Positions 1 through 4,814 of a stretch of 8,285 nucleotides of DNA are shown here, one piece after another. A model generated the notes under the pieces. That model did not search any database, was not told the DNA's origin, and saw only the letters and a list, made by a program, of their open reading frames with translations. The position numbers and the translations under genes were made by a program. The stretch is from Candidatus Hodarchaeota archaeon. GTDB lineage: Archaea; Asgardarchaeota; Heimdallarchaeia; Hodarchaeales; Hodarchaeaceae. The number at the start of each line of letters is the position of its first letter. Within the stretch, counting starts at the first letter, position 1. The DNA lies in NCBI GenBank assembly GCA_030589605.1, contig JAUUVJ010000163.1:1-8285 (forward strand), read 5' to 3'.

Positions 1-208
1 GGAATGAAAATAGTACATTGAACTCTCCCAGAATAATTGTCAAAGCTATAAAGGTAATTGCTCCAATAGAAGTACGAAATGCATTTATTTGTGAAGGGGA
101 AACAATTTTTTCCACCTTTCGGTACATCCCATTAGAAATTACAAAAGTTAGTACTGCTAGTAATGCTAAAATTTCCCCAGGCAACAGTGTATCACATCTA
201 TAATTCAT
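1..208 (-). CDS. DMT/EamA-family transporter, N-terminal fragment (runs off window)
   Basis: Reading the minus strand from an ATG at 208 gives 69 complete codons and no stop before the window edge, so this is the start of a longer gene. The peptide opens with a short polar stretch and then a hydrophobic helix containing PGEILALLAVLTFVISNG (residues 10-27). A loop with YRKVEKIVSPSQINAFRTSIGA (29-50, split by the helix start) follows, then a second helix around 46-62. This is the usual opening of a drug/metabolite (EamA) transporter: helix 1, a basic loop, a 'sp..inafR' segment and helix 2. An in-frame TGA lies two codons upstream, which fixes the start at ATG (or the adjacent CTG). The gene lies 72 bases downstream of the HgcB-like gene on the same strand, so co-transcription is possible but unproven. 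The substrate cannot be inferred. An antisense frame over the same bases has no recognisable content. Confidence 0.72.
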   Translation of the reverse strand, partial: MNYRCDTLLPGEILALLAVLTFVISNGMYRKVEKIVSPSQINAFRTSIGAITFIALTIILGEFNVLFSF

Positions 209-234
209 CAGTCACATTTTATCTTTGAAGAATT

Positions 235-246
235 ACGATGAATCGT
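235..246. promoter_or_regulatory. Short perfect inverted repeat upstream of the partial transporter
   Basis: ACGAT-GA-ATCGT is a 5+5 base palindrome with a two-base centre. It lies in the 72-base spacer between the HgcB-like gene and the transporter fragment, 26 bases before the transporter ATG. It could be a small operator or a weak hairpin. A 5-base arm is short enough to arise by chance in AT-rich DNA, so this is only a candidate. Confidence 0.2.
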
Positions 247-280
247 GAATTGAGATAAGCGATAAAAATGATGCTTTTCA

Positions 281-499
281 CTAGATCAATTGAGCAAAAA
301 AATTCTGGAATAGAGATTTTTCAATCTTAATAGCATTACCCTCACAATTAAGTTCACACGCTTTACAATCAAGACATGAAAGAGGTAAGATTAATCTTGC
401 TTTTTTTGCTTGTTCATCAAATTCAAAACACCCCGTAGGACACACTTCAAGACAAAGCTGGCAGCCAACACAAAGTTTCTCATTTAAATGTATAACCAT
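281..499 (-). CDS. hgcB: HgcB-like dicluster [4Fe-4S] ferredoxin, lacking the mercury-binding cysteines
   Basis: This 72-residue ferredoxin carries two CX2CX2CX3C motifs: Cys10, 13, 16, 20 followed by Pro, and Cys42, 45, 48, 52. Each should bind one [4Fe-4S] cluster. The spacing, the LEVCPTG segment and the CLDCKACELNC second motif resemble HgcB, the cytoplasmic electron donor that re-reduces the HgcA corrinoid. The gene starts 14 bases after the HgcA-like stop with GGAG eight bases before the ATG, which is the usual hgcAB order. The family is usually near 95 residues, with a conserved Cys after cluster 2 and a C-terminal Cys pair. This protein ends about 20 residues after its last cluster Cys with no further Cys, so those thiols are absent. 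An extra Cys24 sits just after cluster 1, and the Pro usual after cluster 2 is Glu53. It is certainly a ferredoxin. Assignment to HgcB rests on its partner and motif context, and a role other than mercury methylation is inferred. Confidence 0.8.
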   Translation of the reverse strand: MVIHLNEKLCVGCQLCLEVCPTGCFEFDEQAKKARLILPLSCLDCKACELNCEGNAIKIEKSLFQNFFAQLI

Positions 500-507
500 A
501 ATTAGAA

Positions 508-511
508 CTCC
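508..511 (-). promoter_or_regulatory. Shine-Dalgarno site of the HgcB-like gene
   Basis: GGAG on the minus strand lies eight bases before the HgcB-like ATG, inside the 14-base gap after the HgcA-like stop. It supports the start at 499 and coupled translation of the two genes from one transcript. Confidence 0.6.
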
Positions 512-513
512 AA

Positions 514-1470
514 CTAACCTATCAATGGTGCAATAATCACTATTAAAACAATAATTACTGAAGATAAAGCGAGTAGTATCAAATCTTTTTCGAAAAAATC
601 CATTCCAACAATGGGAGTGAATCCATCGAAATCCGTACTTATTACTGTGCTATACAGAAAAAGGGTTCCTATACCTAAGATAAAGTCGAGAGTTGTCTCA
701 TTAAAGAAAATAAAGGAGCACAATGGGACAAAAGGGATTGAAATTAACAATCCTTTTAAAAAACCAGATCTAAAAGGTATTCTTGAATATGTAATACCAT
801 ATAACAAACCGAAAACCCAAATATAAACGAATAGGAACAATACATTTGGTAAAAGCCATTCAGACCATGGTCTAAGGAACCCAATAGGATTGGCTAGAAT
901 ATTTATCAGTAGAACCAATGGAAGAAGAATTAGTGTTATAAAAACATTATGTGAGATCGTATTTTCAATTCGCTTTTGAACAGGAAACCTTACTTGAGAG
1001 ATTGCTGGATTTTTTTTACAGTTATTCGATAAATATTCTCCGATATCATTAATATCGATTGGACCAAATTTGGCATCCCAGCCTTCTTGTTTTAATTTCA
1101 TATGATCAATACCAGCTGCGGAAAGTTGAGGAAGAATTAACCTGCTATGAGATACGGATTTTGATAAATTAGACTTTGTAATTTGAGATATTACTTTCTC
1201 AGCTGTAAAATTTCTTCCCGCAGCAGAACACCAAACATTCACTCCTTTTGTATCAACTACCAATAACCAAGCTATAATGGCTTGCTTTTTCAAAGAAGCA
1301 GTTACTCTTTTATACGTTACAAAGTAGTTGGAGGTAATAAGGATTGGAGCTTCTTTTGAAGGATTTCCTATAGGATATAAACCAGGTTTAACATGGAAAT
1401 TAAAACCTGGGAAAGCTAATCCTGCAATAGATATAGAAATCAATTCTTTTAAGGTGTTTAATAATTCCAT
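514..1470 (-). CDS. hgcA: HgcA-like corrinoid protein with C-terminal membrane domain
   Basis: This 318-residue protein has the HgcA plan: a cytoplasmic corrinoid-binding domain (about 15-165) and five membrane helices (about 173-192, 206-226, 238-257, 259-277, 297-316). Family landmarks appear in order: PGLYPIGNPS (29-38), ITSNYFVTY (45-53), VVDTKGVNVWC (71-81), SVSHSRLILPQLSAAGI (105-121), FGPIDINDIGEYL (135-147) and RFPVQKR (161-167). The late loop STDFDGFTPIVG (278-289) matches the conserved loop of the HgcA membrane domain. In HgcA the Cys of the cap helix (Cys81 here) is the lower ligand to cobalt, letting the protein transfer a methyl group. The fold is shared with the CODH/ACS corrinoid protein, but the five-helix tail and the ferredoxin partner point to HgcA. 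The consensus N(V/I)WCA(A/G)GK is NVWCSAAGR here, so Ala, Gly and Lys positions are changed. An in-frame TAG lies eight codons upstream with no ATG between, so ATG 1470 is the start; no Shine-Dalgarno is visible. The methyl acceptor is unknown. Confidence 0.87.
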   Translation of the reverse strand: MELLNTLKELISISIAGLAFPGFNFHVKPGLYPIGNPSKEAPILITSNYFVTYKRVTASLKKQAIIAWLLVVDTKGVNVWCSAAGRNFTAEKVISQITKSNLSKSVSHSRLILPQLSAAGIDHMKLKQEGWDAKFGPIDINDIGEYLSNNCKKNPAISQVRFPVQKRIENTISHNVFITLILLPLVLLINILANPIGFLRPWSEWLLPNVLFLFVYIWVFGLLYGITYSRIPFRSGFLKGLLISIPFVPLCSFIFFNETTLDFILGIGTLFLYSTVISTDFDGFTPIVGMDFFEKDLILLALSSVIIVLIVIIAPLIG

Positions 1471-1517
1471 AAAACCACATTTTGGATAGATCTAAGAGGA
1501 AAGATATTCCTAACAGA

Positions 1518-1528
1518 CAATTTTAATA
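1518..1528 (-). promoter_or_regulatory. Candidate TATA box for the HgcA-like operon
   Basis: TATTAAAATTG on the minus strand resembles an archaeal TATA element. A start site about 25 bases downstream would give a 5' leader of some 25-30 bases before ATG 1470, with no Shine-Dalgarno in it. AT-rich sequence makes false matches common. Confidence 0.28.
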
Positions 1529-1604
1529 CAATATTTTAGTCCTATTGTTTTCATGCAACAGCTATAACAATCAAATAAAAATGAGATTCTTTTGGTAAAA
1601 CATA

Positions 1605-1691
1605 GTGAGTAATAATTTTTCACCTTTCTATGAGGACTTAATCGGCATAAAAGAAGCACGAAGTATTATTGAGTATTTTAAAAAACCGTGA
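1605..1691 (+). CDS. Possible 28-residue small ORF (uncertain)
   Basis: A GTG-started frame in the otherwise empty divergent spacer encodes a 28-residue peptide ending in TGA. It contains the segments FSPFYEDLIGIKEARS and IIEYFKKP. The composition (mixed charged and hydrophobic, plausible amphipathic helix) looks more protein-like than random AT-rich translation. An in-frame TAA lies two codons upstream of GTG, so it cannot extend, and there is no convincing Shine-Dalgarno. It could be a small protein, an upstream peptide, the remnant of a decayed gene, or chance. I do not recognise it. Confidence 0.18.
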   Translation: MSNNFSPFYEDLIGIKEARSIIEYFKKP

Positions 1692-1732
1692 TCGTAGAAA
1701 TGGAATGTAATTTCTAAGGTCGGGGATAGATA

Positions 1733-1743
1733 CTTTTATTTAT
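1733..1743 (+). promoter_or_regulatory. Candidate TATA box for the YbjQ gene
   Basis: CTTTTATTTAT lies about 59 bases upstream of ATG 1802. Transcription starting about 25 bases downstream would give a leader of roughly 35 bases containing the GAGG at 1790-1793. This is plausible by spacing and sequence only. Confidence 0.3.
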
Positions 1744-1789
1744 GATGTAACAAAATGAATAGTATCAATAAAATTGACTTCATATAATT

Positions 1790-1793
1790 GAGG
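1790..1793 (+). promoter_or_regulatory. Shine-Dalgarno site of the YbjQ gene
   Basis: GAGG lies eight bases before ATG 1802 and supports that start codon over any downstream Met. Confidence 0.5.
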
Positions 1794-1801
1794 AAAAATA
1801 A

Positions 1802-2149
1802 ATGAAACCAAGTTCATCAACAGTATTAGTAGCTACTACATCTTTTATTCCAGAATATAAGATTGAACGATACTTAGGGGTAGCTTTTGGAGCTACAGTC
1901 AGAAGTAGAGGAGTAGGTGGGGATTGTATGGCAGGATGTTCATCTACATGCGGTGGTGAAGTGGCAGCCTATACTCAAATGTCTATAGATGCGAGAAATC
2001 AAGCAATTCAACGGATGATTACTGACGCGGTTAGGTTAGGCGCCAATGCCGTAATAGCCCTCAAATTTGATAGCGATCAAATTGGACAAGGAGGAAACAA
2101 CTCCACAGTTGCTTATGGAACAGCAGTATACATCGTACCTTCACATTAA
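1802..2149 (+). CDS. YbjQ/UPF0145 family protein with a three-cysteine ladder
   Basis: This 115-residue soluble protein matches the YbjQ (UPF0145, 'putative heavy-metal-binding') family along nearly its whole length. The landmarks are a TTSFIPEYKIERYLGV opening (12-27), GATVRSR (30-36), a GGEVAAYT helix start (51-58), the helix with ARNQAIQRMITDAVRLGANAV (64-84) and the strand IALKFDSD (85-92). Family members are small and form ring-like oligomers; no biochemical role is firmly established and the metal-binding name is weakly supported. The segment usually written D-I-L-A-G-L in relatives reads DCMAGCSSTCGGE here, placing Cys42, 46 and 50 four residues apart. On a helix these would lie on one face and could bind a metal or cluster. 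GAGG eight bases upstream supports the ATG. The gene is divergent from the HgcA-like operon and 38 bases before the next membrane gene. Confidence 0.85.
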   Translation: MKPSSSTVLVATTSFIPEYKIERYLGVAFGATVRSRGVGGDCMAGCSSTCGGEVAAYTQMSIDARNQAIQRMITDAVRLGANAVIALKFDSDQIGQGGNNSTVAYGTAVYIVPSH

Positions 2150-2162
2150 AAATTTAAACACT

Positions 2163-2188
2163 CCAGTTGCCCATCACTTGATAACTGG
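2163..2188 (+). repeat. Inverted repeat ending at the start codon of the next gene
   Basis: CCAGTT (2163-2168) and AACTGG (2183-2188) are perfect complements around a 14-base loop, within the 38-base gap between two co-oriented genes. The second arm includes the first base of the GTG start. The mRNA hairpin could terminate transcription or hide the start, but the stem is only 6 bp, so function is speculative. Confidence 0.3.
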
Positions 2189-2778
2189 TGAAAAAAATTA
2201 TATTTTTAAGATTTAAAAGCTTGATAAAACGTTGGCAATTATCTTGGAAATTTAACTTTGCTCACCACCCTCTTTGTGACCGATTTAAAGACCATGTATG
2301 GCACATACCATTTGGTATTATTGTATGTCAAGGATGTTTTTTAGTAATGTTTGGAGTAGCTCTTGGTATTACTTCATTTTTTATTCTTAACCCAAGCTTA
2401 GCACTATTTGAATGGTTTCTTTTGGCTCTTTTCTGTATAAGTCTTCCATTAATGGTAGAACTTCTTAAAATCGAGAATCGAAAGATTAAACATCTAATCA
2501 GATTAGTAACAGGTTTTGGATTAGCAGGTTTAGTTTGGGTTGTGTTTACCGCAGAACTTGATGGAAAAATCATCGGGATTGTGATTGGTACAATAGGATA
2601 TATTCTTTTTATAAAAACTCGAAAGAAAAAACAAGAGACTGATATTTGTGAAGGTTGTCCTTCCTTATCTAGTGTAGAGATATGTGAGGGTCTTTCACAA
2701 AAAGCAATTGCAATGCAGAAATATTCTGAATATTTAACAAAAATACATGAAAAATCATTGAGAAAAAAATATACATAA
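2188..2778 (+). CDS. Four-helix membrane protein with HHPxC/CxxC motifs (DUF2085-like)
   Basis: This 196-residue protein has a basic N-terminus, then HHPLCDRFKDHVWHI (26-40) and IVCQGC (45-50). Four membrane helices follow (about 44-66, 71-91, 104-121, 126-143). A basic, cytoplasmic-looking tail carries CEGC (154-157) and another Cys at 166. The paired His-His-Pro-x-Cys and CxxC next to the first helix recall DUF2085-type membrane proteins and similar archaeal proteins, where the motif is thought to bind a metal; I do not know a function. The C-terminal CxxC plus Cys may form a second site. The start is GTG 2188, with an in-frame TAA just before it and TTG 2221 as an alternative; no Shine-Dalgarno is visible. 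It lies 38 bases after the YbjQ gene on the same strand and may share its transcript. Family assignment is tentative; coding status is strong. Confidence 0.65.
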   Translation: MKKIIFLRFKSLIKRWQLSWKFNFAHHPLCDRFKDHVWHIPFGIIVCQGCFLVMFGVALGITSFFILNPSLALFEWFLLALFCISLPLMVELLKIENRKIKHLIRLVTGFGLAGLVWVVFTAELDGKIIGIVIGTIGYILFIKTRKKKQETDICEGCPSLSSVEICEGLSQKAIAMQKYSEYLTKIHEKSLRKKYT

Positions 2779-2850
2779 CCAAAAACTTTTCTAAGAATTA
2801 AGGGGATCAGACAAAATATCTCCTAAGAGCAATTAAACTATTCAGGATGG

Positions 2851-2857
2851 AAAGGAG
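2851..2857 (+). promoter_or_regulatory. Strong Shine-Dalgarno site of the M48-like gene
   Basis: AAAGGAG ends nine bases before ATG 2867. It is the clearest ribosome-binding site in the window and decides this start over the Met at residue 8. Confidence 0.6.
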
Positions 2858-2866
2858 AAGATACAA

Positions 2867-4039
2867 ATGATACCAATTTCTCAACAAATGGATCAGATAC
2901 ATAAGAAATCACGAAATAAAGATTTAAGCCCATTTTTAATCAAAAAAAAGTTCAATATCCTTTTAATCATAGCTCTTGTTGTACTTCCATGTCTTATTGT
3001 TGGTCTGATAATACTATTGGCTATTTTTATTGAACAGGAATTAACATTGTTGATATTGTTTATCGGAGGAGTTATTTCATGTATTTTTGGTTTAATACTT
3101 GCGAATTTAATATACTCACGATTGAAGAGATTTCTAATATCTGGATCCATCTTTGATGACATTGCCAGAATAATTGAAACTCTTGGCATTAGAATCCAGA
3201 TGTTAATTTTTCCTACCATTATTCTGTTTTTTATTTTCTCAATTGTTACTGGTGGATTAGAATCGGAGGGAAATACAAGCCTGATATCCCAAATATTGAT
3301 ACTTATTGGAATTGCACTCCCTTTCATAGCTATCCTTCTACTTCTCAACAATTGTGTGAATTATGTGAATTCATTCAATAATAGAATAATGTCTTTAGAT
3401 GATATTATACCAGAAGAAAAATTCAGACTATCTATTAAGGATTGGGGAAAATCACTAGGATTTAATGATGTAAAAGTTAGATTTGCAGGAATTTCTCCAA
3501 ATTATTTTGGAAATGTTGTCATTGGAACAAAGAAAAACGGAATTGTGTATTTAGTGTTCTCAAAAATAGCTAATTTTCAATCAGAACCAAAACAAAGGGA
3601 AATTTTCTGTGTACGTGAGTTATGTAGAATAATGATTGAGAAACGATGGCAATATTATTTAGTGAATATGATACATAACTTACTATTCGTGTTGTATTTA
3701 AGTTTAATTGGAATTCTAGTTTTTGATATTTCATCAAAATCTAATCTTATACTTATTTCTAATGTACCAAGTTTTTTTATTTTGGTGTTGATTTTTATCT
3801 TCTCTGATCTATTATTCAAAGTGTATCTAAATTCTTTTGACCTTTTATTAGAGTTAAGAGCGGATCAAAAAGTTGTCAGTGTAATGAAAGAGAAATATCA
3901 TTCAGATGAGATCCGACGTTGCTTAAGACTTACTGCGTATGTTGAACCATTAATCTCAAATAATCAAGGGTTCATTTTTCGAAGAGATGCACTTCTAGAT
4001 GAACAGCATAAGAAAAAAATAAACTGGGATGACCTGTAG
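2867..4039 (+). CDS. Six-helix membrane protein, M48-like with lost zinc site (pseudo-peptidase)
   Basis: This 390-residue protein has a basic cytosolic start, four membrane helices (about 30-55, 59-84, 110-128, 138-160), a soluble stretch (165-265), two more helices (about 268-287, 297-318) and a basic tail. The layout from 195 on resembles membrane M48 peptidases (HtpX/Ste24 type): a small beta region, a helix with RELCR (250-254) where HExxH should be, a hydrophobic hairpin, then ELRAD (329-333) where the family has ExxAD with the third zinc ligand. Glu251 and Glu329 remain, but both zinc-binding His are Arg250 and Arg254, so proteolysis by the standard mechanism is very unlikely. It may be a binding or scaffold protein derived from a peptidase. 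The M48 link is my pattern match, not a computed alignment, and an unrelated membrane protein is possible. A strong Shine-Dalgarno supports the start. It converges on the next gene with only seven bases between stops. Confidence 0.6.
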   Translation: MIPISQQMDQIHKKSRNKDLSPFLIKKKFNILLIIALVVLPCLIVGLIILLAIFIEQELTLLILFIGGVISCIFGLILANLIYSRLKRFLISGSIFDDIARIIETLGIRIQMLIFPTIILFFIFSIVTGGLESEGNTSLISQILILIGIALPFIAILLLLNNCVNYVNSFNNRIMSLDDIIPEEKFRLSIKDWGKSLGFNDVKVRFAGISPNYFGNVVIGTKKNGIVYLVFSKIANFQSEPKQREIFCVRELCRIMIEKRWQYYLVNMIHNLLFVLYLSLIGILVFDISSKSNLILISNVPSFFILVLIFIFSDLLFKVYLNSFDLLLELRADQKVVSVMKEKYHSDEIRRCLRLTAYVEPLISNNQGFIFRRDALLDEQHKKKINWDDL

Positions 4040-4046
4040 GTAAAGA

Positions 4047-4706
4047 TCAATGTTTTTTATAGATAAATAGTGTTAAATGACCACCCAAGTAGCTTTTTTG
4101 TTCTATAATGGATCCGTGATAAGAGAGTAACAAAGAAGTTATATCATGGATAGGGTGTTTCGGAACTTTTACCAATATTGATGCAATTAAAAATGCAGGA
4201 GCTCTTATTATATTAAAGAAAATTCGTTTAAAAACATTTTTAGGTGTTGATTCTGTAGCTAGAATTAATAATCCATCAAATTTAAGACTGAAGATTAATT
4301 CAGTAAGAGCTTTTTGTACTTCCTTATGAGTTAATTCTGATAGTACAAGAAATGAAGTAATGATATCAAATGACTCCTCTTTGATTGGTAGATCTGTTAA
4401 AGACGCTCTAATCAAATTAAATGGGGTTTTTCTCTTTATAGAGTTTCTTATCGCTTGATTTAGCATCTTCTCTGAAATATCAAGTCCACAGGGTTTAGTC
4501 CACTTTAAATCAGCTATTTGTAAAAACTTCCCTGTTCCACAACCAACATCAAGAACTAGTTGATTTTCTTTAAGATAATGATCATTTATATGTTTGTAGA
4601 TCCTACCCCGACGACCTAGGGTCAAAAAATTGATCAACACTTCATATTTACTTGGAGCTTTTGATTCAGCTAAAGCCATTAATATTGTTGCCATTATTCT
4701 TGCCAC
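4047..4706 (-). CDS. Class I SAM-dependent methyltransferase (UbiE-like)
   Basis: This Rossmann-fold methyltransferase of about 219 residues has motif I VLDVGCGTGKF (51-61) with the glycine-rich SAM loop and Asp53. Motif II is CGLDISEKML (73-82), with Asp76 expected to hold the ribose hydroxyls. An acidic-hydrophobic segment LPIKEESFDIITSFLVLSEL (106-125) corresponds to motif IV, and FDGLLILATE (143-152) to the following strand. A hydrophobic stretch with APAFLIASILVKVPKHP (169-185) replaces the usual late strands and may contact membrane or a lipid substrate. The acceptor cannot be predicted; UbiE-like enzymes act on quinones, lipids or small metabolites. The start is uncertain: GTG 4706 and ATG 4694 are in frame and neither has a clear Shine-Dalgarno. 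It lies 108 bases downstream of the PLP enzyme gene on the same strand, with a T-run between, so it may have its own transcript. Numbering is from GTG 4706. Confidence 0.82.
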   Translation of the reverse strand: MARIMATILMALAESKAPSKYEVLINFLTLGRRGRIYKHINDHYLKENQLVLDVGCGTGKFLQIADLKWTKPCGLDISEKMLNQAIRNSIKRKTPFNLIRASLTDLPIKEESFDIITSFLVLSELTHKEVQKALTELIFSLKFDGLLILATESTPKNVFKRIFFNIIRAPAFLIASILVKVPKHPIHDITSLLLSYHGSIIEQKSYLGGHLTLFIYKKH

Positions 4707-4803
4707 TTGATGATAAACTGATCTAATAAAAAAAATATTTGTAAGCTAGATATAAAAAAGATTGTAGAGAAGTTGAAAGATAAAACTAAGTGTCAAATTG
4801 AAT

Positions 4804-4810
4804 AAAAAAA
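4804..4810 (-). terminator. T-run terminator candidate after the PLP enzyme gene
   Basis: Seven T residues on the minus strand begin four bases after the TGA stop of the PLP enzyme gene. Archaeal termination often needs only a U-rich tract, so this may end that transcript and separate it from the methyltransferase gene. Confidence 0.35.
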
Positions 4811-4814
4811 GAAT

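Larger units (their letters stand above)
1471..1801. other. Divergent intergenic spacer between the HgcA-like and YbjQ genes
   Basis: This 331-base AT-rich spacer holds promoters for both directions. On the minus strand, TATTAAAATTG (about 1518-1528) lies roughly 50 bases before the HgcA-like ATG and is a possible TATA box. On the plus side there is a TATA-like element near 1733-1743 and a Shine-Dalgarno before the YbjQ gene. A 28-codon GTG-started frame (1605-1691) is listed separately. I see no tRNA, riboswitch fold or long repeat here. Confidence 0.5.

Noticed and set aside
18..203. Plus-strand 61-residue frame at the left edge
   Set aside because: It is antisense to a frame that clearly reads as an EamA transporter N-terminus, and its own translation has no recognisable features.
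230..312. Frameshift in the T-run near the HgcB-like C-terminus hiding a longer Cys-bearing tail
   Set aside because: Adding one T to the run at about 299-304 opens a frame of about 25 more residues with one Cys, but it is hydrophobic, lacks a terminal Cys pair and does not resemble HgcB. Removing one T gives an almost immediate stop. Read-level checking would settle it.
514..1470. CODH/ACS corrinoid protein subunit (CdhD/CdhE) as the identity of the corrinoid protein
   Set aside because: The protein has a five-helix membrane tail, the GLYPIGNPS and SHSRLILPQL segments and a directly following dicluster ferredoxin. CdhD/CdhE lack the membrane domain and would be expected beside other CODH/ACS genes, none of which are here.
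2893..3351. Minus-strand 152-residue frame inside the M48-like gene
   Set aside because: It is a shadow of the strongly hydrophobic plus-strand coding sequence, which has a strong Shine-Dalgarno. The antisense translation is Ile-rich with no domain signal.
4040..4046. Overlapping or regulatory arrangement at the seven-base convergent junction
   Set aside because: Tight convergence of two genes is common in compact archaeal genomes, and no hairpin or shared element is visible there.
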